The notes under the pieces were generated by a model. The model was not told the origin of the DNA. It saw nothing but the letters and a program-made list of their open reading frames with translations, and ran no database searches. This document shows, piece by piece, positions 8,201-17,387 of a DNA stretch of 51,019 nt; the stretch's first letter is position 1, and the number at the start of each line of letters is the position of its first letter. The stretch is from Candidatus Dormiibacterota bacterium. Lineage in GTDB: Bacteria > Chloroflexota > Dormibacteria > Aeolococcales > Bog-877. Made by a program: the position numbers and the translations under genes. Location of the stretch: the NCBI GenBank assembly GCA_027313505.1, contig DAHVDN010000018.1:1-51019 (forward strand), given 5' to 3'.

Positions 8201-10840
8201 ATGTCACTTTTGAGCGGGAAGGATGAGCCGCGCGCCGGGGCGCCCGAGATGTCCGACCGCTGGCGGCTCTGGGGCCCCTACCTCTCGCATCGGCAGTGGG
8301 GGACGGTACGAGAGGACTACAGCGCCGATGGGGATGCCTGGGATTACCTTCCCTTCGAGGTATCCAGAAGCCGCGCCTACCGCTGGGGGGAGGACGGGAT
8401 ACTGGGCATCTCTGATAGGGAGCAGCGTCTCTGCGCAGCGGTGGCGATGTGGAACGGTCGCGACCCCATCCTGAAGGAGAGGTTGTATGGCCTCACCAAT
8501 GCGCAAGGCAACCATGGCGAAGACGTCAAAGAGTACTGGCACTACCTGGACGCTCTGCCGGACGGCAGGTACCTCAGGGCTCTGTATCGGTATCCGATGG
8601 TCGAGTTCCCATACCAGGAGCTGAGGGAGCGGAACTCAACTCCGGGTCCTGAGGTGAAGCTTCTCGACCTTGGGGTGTTCGACGATGACCGCTACTGGGA
8701 TGTCTTGGTCGAGTACGCCAAGGAGGGACCAACCACGGTCGTGTGCCGCACCGTGGTGACCAACCGGGGCCCCGAGGCGGCGGAGCTTCACCTCTTGCCC
8801 CACTTCTGGTTTCGAAACCGCTGGAGCTGGTCGGTTCCCACCCCCGATGTCCCGCAGCTCGTGGCTGACCGCGGCAGTCTGATGGTCCAGCACCCTGAGC
8901 TTCCTGGGTATCGGGTCAGAGTGGAGGGCGACTTCAGCTGGCTGGTCTGCGACAACGAGACCGACAGTCGGCTGCTCTTTGACGCCCCAGGACGAAGCGA
9001 GCACCCCAAAGGCGCCATCGGGGACGCCGTGGTCTCCGGCGACCCCACTCACTGCAGCCCGTCCGGTACCGGGACCAAGGCGGCTGCCCACTTCCGCCTC
9101 CAACTGGACCCCGGTGAGTCGCAGGTGGTGCGCTGGGTGCTCACCGACAAGACGGAACATTTCGATATCGATATCGATGGAGTCTGCTCGGAGCGGAGGG
9201 CGGAGGCGGACAGCTTTTACGAGCTGATCTGCTCTTCCAATCGCGATCCGGAGCTCGCGCTGATCCAACGTCAGGCGTTTGCCGGGCTCATATGGTCCCA
9301 GCAGTACTACCAGTACGACGTCTCACGGTGGCTCGATGGAGATCCAGCGTGCCCTCCTCCACCGCCTTCCAGATTGGGAGGTCGAAACGCGGAGTGGGTT
9401 GGCATGCGGGCCGAGGATGTCATCGTCATGCCGGACAGCTGGGAGTACCCCTGGTTCGCCTCCTGGGACCTCGCCTTTCACGCCCTGGCCTTGGAGCCAG
9501 TCGACCTGGTGATGGCCAAAGAGCAGGTGATGCTGCTCCTGCAGCCGCGGTACCTTCGCGAGGATGGCCAGCTGCCGGCCTATGAATGGAGCTTCTCCGA
9601 CTCCAACCCTCCAGTCCACGCGACGGCCGTGTGGCAGCTGTATGTTCGAGATCGCAATCGCACCGGGCGGGCGGACCGAGCCTTCCTGGAGCGGGCATTT
9701 TTGGCGCTGATGTTCAACTACGGGTGGTGGGTAAATCGTCGTGACGTCGATGCTCACGACATCTTCTCTGGTGGCTTTCTGGGGCTTGACAACATCTCCG
9801 CTGTCGACCGCAGCCATCTTCCAGAAGGGGCTCAGATATGGGAGGCCGATGCCACTGCCTGGGTGGGGATGTTCGCAGTGAAGATGTTCCGGATTGCGGC
9901 CGAGCTAGCGATCGAGGAGCCTCAGTATGAGGATGTGGCGATCCGCTTCTTCAAACATTTCGCCCACATCGCCAGCGCTCTGAACGGGCGTGATGGTCAG
10001 CCGGGGCTGTGGGATGCGACAGAGGGGTTTTACTACGACCGGCTCCGGTTGGCCGATGGCCAGTCGGAGGTATTGAAGGTGCGCAGCCTCGTGGGTCTAG
10101 TGCCCCTGGCCGCCAGTGAGGTGGTGCACCGACACACCCTGGAGCGGCTGCCCAGGCTTTCCGAATATCTTGAGCAGGCTCACCGGGACAAGGCCTTCCA
10201 CTACCAGGCGGCGGGGGAGGACCCATACGCCTGCCTCTCCTTGGTCAGTCCCCACCGGCTCCATCAACTATTGGACCGGCTCTTGGATCCTAAGGAGTTC
10301 CTTTCGGACTTCGGTCTGCGTTCGCTTTCCAAGGCGCATCTGGATGAGCCGTACCAGTCCAACTTGGTGCCCGGGCTCACTCCGGTGCGCTACGAGCCGG
10401 GGGCGTCAGACGAACGGATCATGGGGGGAAACTCAAACTGGAGAGGGCCGGTATGGCTCCCTACCGGCTACCTTCTAACCCAGTCGCTGCGGCTGCTGGG
10501 AGTCGGTTTGGGGGAATCCTTCACCCACGAGTTCCCAGCGCCAGGCGGGCCGGCTATGACCCTGGGTCAGATCGCCGACCAGCTTGCCCTGAGGACGGTC
10601 GCCATCTTCCGTCGCAACGACCAGGGCCTAAGGCCGGTATTCGGTGGGGTCCGCAAGTTTCAGGACGACCCTTTGTGGCGGGACATGCTGCTCTTTCACG
10701 AGTACTTCAATGGCGATGACGGAAGTGGCCAGGGCGCATCTCACCAGACCGGGTGGACCGCGCTGGTGGGCCTTCTGGTGAACGAGCTGTGCGACCCCTG
10801 GGCTCCGCCGAAAGCTCCAGGCGGCTCAGGCAGAGGTTGA
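8201..10840 (+). CDS. GH63-like glucosidase
   Basis: An 879-residue protein of the bacterial GH63/MGH1-like group (inverting alpha-glucosidases with an (alpha/alpha)6 barrel). It opens with the typical LWGPYLSHRQWGTVREDYS block, has a beta-sandwich-like N-terminal half (about 1-330), and a C-terminal barrel with SWEYPWFASWDLAFHALAL, EWSFSDSNPPVHA, LDNISAVDRS, ATAWVGMF, and NSNWRGPVWLPTGYLL. No signal peptide is seen, so a cytoplasmic role on alpha-glucans or glucosylglycerate-like solutes is possible; the substrate is not determined. The gene is probably monocistronic. GAGAAT at 8189-8194, 6 bases before the ATG, looks like a leaderless -10. Confidence 0.87.
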   Translation: MSLLSGKDEPRAGAPEMSDRWRLWGPYLSHRQWGTVREDYSADGDAWDYLPFEVSRSRAYRWGEDGILGISDREQRLCAAVAMWNGRDPILKERLYGLTNAQGNHGEDVKEYWHYLDALPDGRYLRALYRYPMVEFPYQELRERNSTPGPEVKLLDLGVFDDDRYWDVLVEYAKEGPTTVVCRTVVTNRGPEAAELHLLPHFWFRNRWSWSVPTPDVPQLVADRGSLMVQHPELPGYRVRVEGDFSWLVCDNETDSRLLFDAPGRSEHPKGAIGDAVVSGDPTHCSPSGTGTKAAAHFRLQLDPGESQVVRWVLTDKTEHFDIDIDGVCSERRAEADSFYELICSSNRDPELALIQRQAFAGLIWSQQYYQYDVSRWLDGDPACPPPPPSRLGGRNAEWVGMRAEDVIVMPDSWEYPWFASWDLAFHALALEPVDLVMAKEQVMLLLQPRYLREDGQLPAYEWSFSDSNPPVHATAVWQLYVRDRNRTGRADRAFLERAFLALMFNYGWWVNRRDVDAHDIFSGGFLGLDNISAVDRSHLPEGAQIWEADATAWVGMFAVKMFRIAAELAIEEPQYEDVAIRFFKHFAHIASALNGRDGQPGLWDATEGFYYDRLRLADGQSEVLKVRSLVGLVPLAASEVVHRHTLERLPRLSEYLEQAHRDKAFHYQAAGEDPYACLSLVSPHRLHQLLDRLLDPKEFLSDFGLRSLSKAHLDEPYQSNLVPGLTPVRYEPGASDERIMGGNSNWRGPVWLPTGYLLTQSLRLLGVGLGESFTHEFPAPGGPAMTLGQIADQLALRTVAIFRRNDQGLRPVFGGVRKFQDDPLWRDMLLFHEYFNGDDGSGQGASHQTGWTALVGLLVNELCDPWAPPKAPGGSGRG

Positions 10841-10855
10841 ACCGCTAACCGATCT

Positions 10856-11890
10856 TCAGGGGTACCAGACGGGGTCGGAGGTTGCAGTGAGGGATAGGTT
10901 CTGAGTGACCTGCTGCGCGGCTCCGGGCTTGCTGGTGGAGGCCTTGGGAATCCAGTACAGCTGAAAGGGTAGGCTGCGCTGGGGGACGTTCATGAATACC
11001 AGGCTGCTGCCGTTCGGGGACCACGTTGGCATCGCGGCCATGGGCCCTGTGGAGAGGACCCGCGGAGTACCGAGGGTTGTTCCATTCCAGCTGGCGACCT
11101 CCAGGGTGCTGGTCTGGAGTTGATTGTTGGCGCAGATCATCGCTAGCTCGGTTCCCGCCGGGTTGAGCGCTGGCTCGCTGCAGTTCTGAGCTGGGGTTGT
11201 CAGGTACTGTGGTTGGGCGCCGGGGGAGGCGACGTACGCCAGTTGAGAATAGACCAGCCCGGAGTTGCCGGGGGTTCCTGTGGCGTACTTGGCATAGATC
11301 AGACCCCCGCTAGCGAGCGGGAGCGGCTCGACATCACCCCCCTGGTAGTAGAGGTTGGACAGGCTCCAGACAGTCGGGGTGACCGAGGGATTGGACAGGG
11401 GAACCGAGAGCACCTCGAAGTCAACGTTGTAGTTGGCGTAGGGATCGATCCAGTTCCAGGAGTAGAAGAGACTCTGACCGTTGGGGCTGACCCTCGGGTA
11501 GTACGCGAAGTGATTGTTGAAGTAACTCGATGAACTATCACTGAGAAGCGTGCGGAGGACCCGACCTGTCGGGCTCAGCAGGTACACATTGCTGTAGCCG
11601 TTGCCCTTGTCCACGCCTATCACGTCGCCGTTGGGCGCCGGCGCGACCTGGACCCAATTGCCGGCGGGTGCGTTGAGCTTGGTGAAGGTCAGGTTGTGGA
11701 GGCTGTAGATTGAGCCCCCCTGGGCCAGGAAGATGGTCCCCGGAAGGTCCACCAAGGCCTGCTCCTGAGTGGGGACGACTGCAGTTGTGGTCTTGGTCTG
11801 CAAGGTCCCAAGGGCAGCGTAGACACCGAGTCCGAAGAGCGCCATCAGGCCCAGGGACACCGCCGCTGCTAGCAGCTGACGCGGGCTCAC
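10856..11890 (-). CDS. Membrane-anchored beta-propeller protein (TolB/PD40-like)
   Basis: A 344-residue protein with an N-terminal signal-anchor (about residues 7-28) and an exported domain containing repeated WD40-like PD40 elements, for example VSPNGQSLFYSW, LNPAGTELAMIC and WSPNGSSLVFMN. This resembles TolB-type propellers. It starts at GTG 11890, overlapping the stop of the LCP gene as GTGA, so it is the second gene of a cell-envelope operon. Its partner may be the LCP protein, but no enzyme function can be assigned. Confidence 0.72.
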   Translation of the reverse strand: MSPRQLLAAAVSLGLMALFGLGVYAALGTLQTKTTTAVVPTQEQALVDLPGTIFLAQGGSIYSLHNLTFTKLNAPAGNWVQVAPAPNGDVIGVDKGNGYSNVYLLSPTGRVLRTLLSDSSSSYFNNHFAYYPRVSPNGQSLFYSWNWIDPYANYNVDFEVLSVPLSNPSVTPTVWSLSNLYYQGGDVEPLPLASGGLIYAKYATGTPGNSGLVYSQLAYVASPGAQPQYLTTPAQNCSEPALNPAGTELAMICANNQLQTSTLEVASWNGTTLGTPRVLSTGPMAAMPTWSPNGSSLVFMNVPQRSLPFQLYWIPKASTSKPGAAQQVTQNLSLTATSDPVWYP

Positions 11891-12939
11891 GCCGGGAAGT
11901 TCTGCGTGATCAGGGTGTTGATGGCGGGCCAGTTTGGGACTAACGCGTCCTGTCCGTTGATCACCTGGCTGGAGTAGTACTGGCTGAGCATCACGATCTG
12001 GGTGACATTGCCGTTGCTGAAGTCCTTGGCGAGGGAGGCGATCGAGCCGATCTGCCCGGGGCTGAGACTGGTGGCGACCTCACTACCCAGTGAGCTGGCG
12101 ATCCGGGGAATATCGGTCAGGTTCATGCGCTTGGCCGCGTCCTTGATCGCCACCAGCAGCTCCTGCTGCTTCTGGGACCTGGCGATGTCCTCGAGGATGT
12201 CACCATGCCGAGAGCGCACATAGGTCAGTGCGTTGACCCCGTTGAGCCGCTGCGGTCCGGGCAGGATCGCAACCCGTTGATTGGCATAGGGGTTGTTTCC
12301 CGTCAGGTCGTAGGGGTACTGGACGTCGAGAATGGGCATCTGGGAGATGAGGTCGACACCCCCTCCGGGGAGCTGGTTCACCAGGCTCACCAGTCCTCCC
12401 AAACCGATCCAGGCCCAGTAGTTCACCGCGACATTGAAGTCATTCTGCACGGTCTGGACCGCATCCTTCGGGCCGCCGTACGCGTAGGCCGCGTCGATCT
12501 TGGCGCTGCCCCCGCTCGCAATCGGGACCCAGAGGTCGCGGGGGATGGAGAGCATGACCGCCTGGTGGGTCTGAGGGTCCACCCGAACCAGGATCATGGT
12601 CTGTGTGAGGACGTGACTGGCAACGAACTTGGTGTCGTTGTCCGAGCCCAGCAGGAGGACTGTGAACGGCTGGCCGGGCGGAGGCGGATTCGCGGTCTGG
12701 ACGGTGCCAGATCCGGTGCGGCCGTGGGTTCCACCTGTTCCGGTCGTCTTCTGGCCAGTCACATGGAGGGCGGTGGTCACCGCTGGAAGGAAGTAGGCGA
12801 CGGCTCCGCTGGTCCCGGACACCAGGAATCCAAGGACCACCAGGAACGCCAAAAGCGTCCGGTGCCGGCCCCATGAGAAGGACGAACGGTGGGTCGAAAG
12901 CCCGGCGCGGCGGCGTCGTGGCTTGGTCCCGGCAGCCAT
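11887..12939 (-). CDS. LytR-CpsA-Psr (LCP) family cell-wall glycopolymer ligase
   Basis: A 350-residue membrane-anchored LCP protein. A basic cytoplasmic N-terminus, a transmembrane helix (about 28-50) and a Gly/Pro linker precede the LCP domain. Visible landmarks are FTVLLLGSDND, TMILVRVDPQTHQAVMLSIPRDLWV, and the conserved ALTYVRSRHGDILEDIARSQ block that carries the catalytic Arg residues. LCP enzymes attach glycopolymers from polyprenyl-phosphate carriers to peptidoglycan. The gene overlaps the downstream propeller gene. TAGAAT (12953-12948) stands 8 bases before the ATG, a candidate leaderless promoter. Confidence 0.92.
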   Translation of the reverse strand: MAAGTKPRRRRAGLSTHRSSFSWGRHRTLLAFLVVLGFLVSGTSGAVAYFLPAVTTALHVTGQKTTGTGGTHGRTGSGTVQTANPPPPGQPFTVLLLGSDNDTKFVASHVLTQTMILVRVDPQTHQAVMLSIPRDLWVPIASGGSAKIDAAYAYGGPKDAVQTVQNDFNVAVNYWAWIGLGGLVSLVNQLPGGGVDLISQMPILDVQYPYDLTGNNPYANQRVAILPGPQRLNGVNALTYVRSRHGDILEDIARSQKQQELLVAIKDAAKRMNLTDIPRIASSLGSEVATSLSPGQIGSIASLAKDFSNGNVTQIVMLSQYYSSQVINGQDALVPNWPAINTLITQNFPA

Positions 12940-13026
12940 GCCTGGGGATTCTAACCCACTTACCTGAGAGGGGTCGGCCCGAGGTCAGCGTTCGCGGCGG
13001 GGTCAGAGTCGCTAACCTTGCCATTC
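12940..13026. promoter_or_regulatory. Divergent promoter region between LCP gene and fabI
   Basis: On the minus strand TAGAAT (12953-12948) lies 8 bases before the LCP ATG at 12939. On the plus strand TAACCT (13013-13018) lies 8 bases before the ATG at 13027. Neither gene has a Shine-Dalgarno sequence, and the spacing fits leaderless transcripts in both directions. Confidence 0.5.
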
Positions 13027-13821
13027 ATGCTCCTCAGCGGCAAGCGCATTCTGGTGACCGGAGTCCTGACCCCGGCCTCGCTACCCTTCGCGGTGGCGCG
13101 CCAGGCGCAGGAGGACGGGGCGGAGGTGATCCTCACCTCCTTTGGTCGAGCGGCACGGCTGACCGAGCGCAGTGCCAACCGACTGTCCCCGCGTCCCGAG
13201 GTTCTGACCTTGGACGTGTCCAGGGACTCTGATTTTGAGGAGCTGGCGGCGGGCATCGACTTAAGGGGCCAGCAGATTGACGGAATAGTCCACGGGGTGG
13301 CCTTCGCCCCCACAGATGCGCTGGGGGGAAGTTTTCTCTCCACCCCGTGGGACTCGGCCGCGACCGCTCTGCGGATCAGTGCCTACTCCCTAAAGCAACT
13401 GGTGGTGGCGCTGGCGCCGCTGATGCCCAAGGAGGGTGGCAGCGTGGTCACCCTTGACTTCGACGCCACCCAGGCCTGGCCGGGATACGACTGGATGGGG
13501 GTCTCGAAGGCGGCTCTGGAGTCGGTTGTGCGCTACCTGGCTCAGTACCTGGGCGCTAGGAAGATCCGGGTCAACGCAGTGTCCGCCGGTCCCACGTACA
13601 CCACGGCAGCCAAGGGGATCCCTGGGTTCAGCCGCTTTCCTGAGGTCTTCGCTCAGCAGGCTCCGCTGGGGTGGGATCCGCGGGACTCCGGCCCGGTCGG
13701 CAAGGCGGTGGTGGCTCTGCTCTCGGATTACTTTCCCGCCACCACCGGGGAGCTGATTCATGTGGACGGAGGCTTTCACGCGGTGGGGGCTTCGGCAAGG
13801 GGTCCCGAAGAACCCGCGTAG
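13027..13821 (+). CDS. fabI: Enoyl-ACP reductase, InhA/FabI type
   Basis: A 264-residue short-chain dehydrogenase of the FabI/InhA group, which catalyses the NADH-dependent last step of the fatty-acid elongation cycle. The N-terminal KRILVTGVLTPASLPFAVA is the unusual FabI nucleotide loop, SVVTLDFDATQAWPGYDWMGVSK holds the catalytic Tyr (Y154) and Lys (K161) in the Y-x6-K spacing, and SAGPTYTTAAKGIPGF is the substrate loop. The LDFDxxxAxPxYxWMxVxK sequence is closest in memory to actinobacterial InhA. I start at ATG 13027, not an in-frame TTG 9 bases upstream, because a -10 element sits just before it. The 3' end overlaps the convergent MFS gene by 46 bases. Confidence 0.9.
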   Translation: MLLSGKRILVTGVLTPASLPFAVARQAQEDGAEVILTSFGRAARLTERSANRLSPRPEVLTLDVSRDSDFEELAAGIDLRGQQIDGIVHGVAFAPTDALGGSFLSTPWDSAATALRISAYSLKQLVVALAPLMPKEGGSVVTLDFDATQAWPGYDWMGVSKAALESVVRYLAQYLGARKIRVNAVSAGPTYTTAAKGIPGFSRFPEVFAQQAPLGWDPRDSGPVGKAVVALLSDYFPATTGELIHVDGGFHAVGASARGPEEPA

Positions 13822-15062
13822 TCTCCGCGGCGGTGCCCTCTTCTGGACCACCAGATGCTCCCTCCGACCGCGGTGGCGAGCGCTGCAAAGCCCCCAATCG
13901 CCATCGCTGCCCGGCTGCCCCAGGCCTGCTCGATCAGCCCTGTGAGGGGGCTTCCGATTGGAGTCGTGCCCATGAATACCCAGAGGTAGAGCGCAACCAC
14001 CCGGCCTCGCAGGGCGGCTGGAGTGTAGAGCTGGATGATGCTGTTGGACATTGCCGAGTAGACGATCATTCCGGCCCCGGTCACGGTCAGCAGCCCCATC
14101 GCGGGGAGCAGGCTGGCCGCCTGACCGGAAAGAGCGAGGAAGGTCCCGAAGACGGCGCAGCCGGCCAGGAGCGCCGGCACTCCAGCCTTTCCGGCGTAGG
14201 CGACTCCGAGTGCTCCCAGCAGAGCACCAACACCCAATGAGGCGCTGAGCAATCCGAAGGTCGTGGCACCCGAGTGGAGCCCTTCCTTGGCTAGCGACGG
14301 GATGAGGACCGAGAAGTTGTAGGAAAAGGTCCCGACCACCAGCATCAGGACCATCACCAGCAGGACCTCGGGAGTCCTCAGCGCATAGCGGGCCCCCTCC
14401 CGGATCTGGGCCATCGTTCCGGCCACCCGCCTGCTGAGCTTCTTCTGGAGGTGAAGCTCGTCGGGATGCATGAGGTAGAGGGCGCCAAGGACGGCAAGGT
14501 AAGAGATGGCGTTGAGGTCGAAGCACAGGGCGGTGCCCACGGTCGCGATCAGGACTCCTCCCATTGCCGGGCCCACAACCCTGGCCGCGTTGAACACAGT
14601 TGAGTTGAGGGCAACCGCGTTGGGGAGCTGGTCCTCCTCGACCATCTCGGGGACGAATGACTGGCGGGTTGGCCCGTCAATGACGTTTATGAAGCCGAAA
14701 AGGGCCACCACCAGGAAGACCTCCCAGACTCTCACTATTCCCAGACCCACCGTCACCCCCAGGACCCCAGCGACCACGGCGAAGGAACTCTGGGTGAAGA
14801 GCAGCAGGGTCCGCTTGGGAAAGCGGTCGGCGATAACCCCTCCGAACGGCTGAAGAAGGAGGTTGGGCAGGAACTGGACCATGACCAGAAGTCCGAGCAT
14901 GAAGGCGGAGTGGGTGAGCTCCAAAATCAGCCAGGCCTGGGCCGTGCTCTGGAGCCAGCTGCCGGTGACCGAAACCAGCTGACCGGTGAAGAAGTACCGA
15001 TAGTTGCGGGTGGAGAGGGCCTGGAATGTCCTTGCCGTCACCCCCCGCGCGCTGACTCTCAA
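13776..15062 (-). CDS. MFS transporter (EntS-like MFS_3 type)
   Basis: A 428-residue major facilitator protein with about 12 membrane helices. The N-terminal YRYFFTGQLVSVTGSWLQSTAQAWL, the loop GGVIADRFPKRTLLL (the MFS signature between helices 2 and 3) and FINVIDGPTRQSFVPEMV are typical of the MFS_3/enterobactin-exporter-like group of drug and siderophore exporters. The start overlaps the MarR gene stop by 4 bases, so it is co-transcribed with its probable repressor. The substrate is unknown. The last 46 bases run antisense to the end of the enoyl reductase gene. Confidence 0.9.
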   Translation of the reverse strand: MRVSARGVTARTFQALSTRNYRYFFTGQLVSVTGSWLQSTAQAWLILELTHSAFMLGLLVMVQFLPNLLLQPFGGVIADRFPKRTLLLFTQSSFAVVAGVLGVTVGLGIVRVWEVFLVVALFGFINVIDGPTRQSFVPEMVEEDQLPNAVALNSTVFNAARVVGPAMGGVLIATVGTALCFDLNAISYLAVLGALYLMHPDELHLQKKLSRRVAGTMAQIREGARYALRTPEVLLVMVLMLVVGTFSYNFSVLIPSLAKEGLHSGATTFGLLSASLGVGALLGALGVAYAGKAGVPALLAGCAVFGTFLALSGQAASLLPAMGLLTVTGAGMIVYSAMSNSIIQLYTPAALRGRVVALYLWVFMGTTPIGSPLTGLIEQAWGSRAAMAIGGFAALATAVGGSIWWSRRGHRRGDYAGSSGPLAEAPTA

Positions 15063-15535
15063 CTGTCGATCTCCACCAGGTGCTCAAGCGCTCCCAGTGC
15101 TCGGCTGATCGCGGCGACTTCAGAGCGGCTGAGGTGATTGAGTCGCGCCGCAAACCAGGCGACGCGAGCCGCGCGCGCTGCCAGAGCCAACTCTCTGCCG
15201 TGTTCGGTGAGGGCCACCCGAACGCAGCGCCGATCCTCCGCATCTCCCGCCTTAATCACCAGGCCGTCTGACTCCATCTGGGTGATGACCGCGGTCATCG
15301 AGGGCAGCTTCACCCGCTCTTTGGTGGCCAGCTCCGAGACGGTGGCCCCGGGCCTGTCCAGCAGAGAGGTCAGAACGGGGAACTGGCCAAGGTTCACACC
15401 GATAGGGGAGTAGGCGTGTCGCAGGCTGCGCCCCAGACGAGACATGATCAGGGGCAGCCGTTGACCGAGTTCGGAGGGGACGGAGTCGCTGGTGGGAGAG
15501 GGGGCTGGGTCCTCGGGGGACGTCTTCGATTGCAT
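15059..15535 (-). CDS. MarR-family transcriptional regulator
   Basis: A 158-residue winged-helix MarR protein. After a polar N-terminal extension come the dimerisation helices (LGRSLRHAYSPIGVNLGQFPVLTSL), the HTH (ATVSELATKERVKLPSMTAVITQMESDGLV), the wing with DRRCVRVALTEHGREL, and the C-terminal helices. I choose ATG 15535, not a TTG at 15571, because the latter lies inside the -35 element. It precedes the MFS gene with a 4-base overlap; MarR/exporter pairs are usually ligand-induced through relief of repression. Palindromes over the promoter support autoregulation. Confidence 0.9.
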   Translation of the reverse strand: MQSKTSPEDPAPSPTSDSVPSELGQRLPLIMSRLGRSLRHAYSPIGVNLGQFPVLTSLLDRPGATVSELATKERVKLPSMTAVITQMESDGLVIKAGDAEDRRCVRVALTEHGRELALAARAARVAWFAARLNHLSRSEVAAISRALGALEHLVEIDS

Positions 15536-15571
15536 GTTATTAGGGTACCTAATTAGATGGCCTAATAACAA
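15536..15571 (-). promoter_or_regulatory. MarR operator overlapping a leaderless promoter
   Basis: A perfect 9-bp inverted repeat, GTTATTAGG (15536-15544) and CCTAATAAC (15561-15569), encloses a second perfect inverted repeat ATTAGG-GTA-CCTAAT (15539-15553) and the palindrome CTAATTAG (15549-15556). On the minus strand the same bases form a -35 TTGTTA (15571-15566), an 18-bp spacer and a -10 TACCCT (15547-15542), six bases before the ATG. Protein bound here would block RNA polymerase directly. The AT-rich arms contrast with the GC-rich surroundings. Confidence 0.7.
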
Positions 15572-15585
15572 GTGTCAGGTGATGG

Positions 15586-16764
15586 TTACTGCACGCAGCC
15601 CTCGGTGGATACCGCAGCGGTGTTGCTCTGGCCGTGAGAAATCTCGGTGGCGACCTGACCGGCGGTGAGGGCGTACCCCTCGTCGGGTGTTGCGGTGGAC
15701 CTGGCGAACACGATCCCCAGTACCTGTCCCTTGAGGTTCACGAAGGGGCCGCCGGAGTTGCCGGGAATGACACTGGCCTGGAGAACGTAGATCTGCCGAT
15801 TGACAAGTCCCTGGGAGTAGATGTCGCGGCCAACAGCCTGGATCTGCCCCCGAATCGCTCCTGGGACCACCTGCTCGAAGCCGCCACCTGGATATCCGAC
15901 GACCGCACCTTGAGTTCCCCTTGGCCCGGACTTGGAGAATGAAAGCGGGGTGAGGTCGAGCCCTGGGACCAGGAGCAACGCCAGATCGGTCTGCGGGTCA
16001 AAGAGGATGACCGTGGCGGGCAGCTCCGCGGTCTTGCCCGGAACCAGGATCGTGGTCCCATGCCCGCCGGCCACCACGTGCGCGTTGGTCGCGATCACGT
16101 CCGACGTGACGGGAAACCCGCTCCCTTCAATCAGCCCACCGCAACCGGAGCTGACCACCTTGACGGTCTCGCGGGCGACCTGGGCGATGGCGGCGTCTCC
16201 GGCCAGGTTCCCGGGCAGCGTCACCGGACCGGGGAGGGGTGGAACCAAATTGGCGAAAACCTGAGGGAAGGGGAGGGCGGTGAAGAGATGCTGGAGGTCG
16301 CCAAGCCAGGCCGGACCCTGGGGCAGATCCCGATCCAGCTGCCGGAGGATCGTGGAGCTCTGGATCTGGGCTGCCAGTGGCTGGATCGGTCCCTGGTCGA
16401 ACAGAAGGCCGAGGTACCAGGTCACCGCCAGTACCACGATCATTCCCCACCCGATTCCAGCTACGGAGTCGAACTTTCCCAGATGGCTCCTGAGGGTCGT
16501 CACCCTCAGCCGTGCGCCGATGACCCCTCCCAGGGCATCGCCCAGGAAGGCGAAGGCTAAAACCAGAGCGATGGCAATCGCCGAACGGACGGTGGCCGAG
16601 TAGCCGTGGATCAATGGAGGGACCGTCGCCGCAACCCAGGATCCGACCGCCAACCCCAAGGCGAGGCCGAGGAGTGAGAACAAGGAGTAGGTGAGACCCC
16701 TTCGGTACCCCATCACCGCGGCGTAGCAGAGGGCCAATATGATCACGAGATCTACTAAGTTCAT
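15586..16764 (-). CDS. marP: MarP-like membrane serine protease (CvpA + trypsin-like)
   Basis: A 392-residue protein with four N-terminal membrane helices of the CvpA type (about 1-120), a linker, and a C-terminal trypsin-like protease domain. The triad is H229 (TNAHVVAG), D260 (PQTDLALL) and S337 (PGNSGGPF). Cys208 and Cys390 frame the domain as does the redox-sensitive disulfide of mycobacterial MarP, a protease needed for pH homeostasis under acid and oxidative stress. Length and architecture match that family. An AGGAGG (minus strand, 16773-16768) lies 3 bases before the ATG. It is a single gene between the marR operon and a divergent membrane protein. Confidence 0.88.
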   Translation of the reverse strand: MNLVDLVIILALCYAAVMGYRRGLTYSLFSLLGLALGLAVGSWVAATVPPLIHGYSATVRSAIAIALVLAFAFLGDALGGVIGARLRVTTLRSHLGKFDSVAGIGWGMIVVLAVTWYLGLLFDQGPIQPLAAQIQSSTILRQLDRDLPQGPAWLGDLQHLFTALPFPQVFANLVPPLPGPVTLPGNLAGDAAIAQVARETVKVVSSGCGGLIEGSGFPVTSDVIATNAHVVAGGHGTTILVPGKTAELPATVILFDPQTDLALLLVPGLDLTPLSFSKSGPRGTQGAVVGYPGGGFEQVVPGAIRGQIQAVGRDIYSQGLVNRQIYVLQASVIPGNSGGPFVNLKGQVLGIVFARSTATPDEGYALTAGQVATEISHGQSNTAAVSTEGCVQ

Positions 16765-16892
16765 CAGCCTCCTGCCATCATGCGCTGATCGCCGCGGCCG
16801 CTCCGATGGCCACCGGTCGGGTCCACAATGCTGGGGTCACCCTCAGGGATGCAAGCAAGAACGTGAAAGCCGACAGAGCTGAGAGGGGCCGC

Positions 16893-17375
16893 ATGGGACG
16901 CCTGAGGCGCAACGGCGGTCCGGTCCAGAACGGGATCTTCATCCCGTTGCCTGACGACTGGCGCTCGTGCATTTTGCCAGTGATCGGGTTGGCGACCCCT
17001 ATCGGCCTGCTGATGGTGAACTTCTCGGCCTGGGTCATTTCGCAGCTTGGGGCCTTCCGCTGGGGGGTGGCGGTCAGTGCCCTGATCAGCGCTCTCATCC
17101 TGAACAGTCTGACCGCGATCAACGTGTATCGGTACATCCGTAATCGGTGGCCCGAGTTCATAATCAGCAGGGTCGAGCACGAGAACTTGGTGCTTGTGGG
17201 GGCGATTGCCCTGGTGATCATCATCGCGGTGTTGTCGGCCATCTTCTCGTATGTGGGAATGGCCAATCCCAAGGATCTTCCCAACGGCATCGCGGTGGTC
17301 ACCGGATTTGTCGGGGTGGTAATCCCACTCGGCCTGATCATCGGCCTCAACCGGCGCCGCTCACAGGGGGGCTGA
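16893..17375 (+). CDS. Membrane protein of unknown function
   Basis: A 160-residue protein with four hydrophobic segments: about residues 27-50, 50-72, 94-118 and 128-150, the last followed by a basic end (NRRRSQGG). No family is recognised. I start at ATG 16893, which is preceded by GAGAGGGG five bases upstream; the frame is open from ATG 16806, which would add 29 polar residues. The gene diverges from marP and converges on rpiA. Confidence 0.65.
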   Translation: MGRLRRNGGPVQNGIFIPLPDDWRSCILPVIGLATPIGLLMVNFSAWVISQLGAFRWGVAVSALISALILNSLTAINVYRYIRNRWPEFIISRVEHENLVLVGAIALVIIIAVLSAIFSYVGMANPKDLPNGIAVVTGFVGVVIPLGLIIGLNRRRSQGG

Positions 17376-17387
17376 TGGCGCCGCAGT

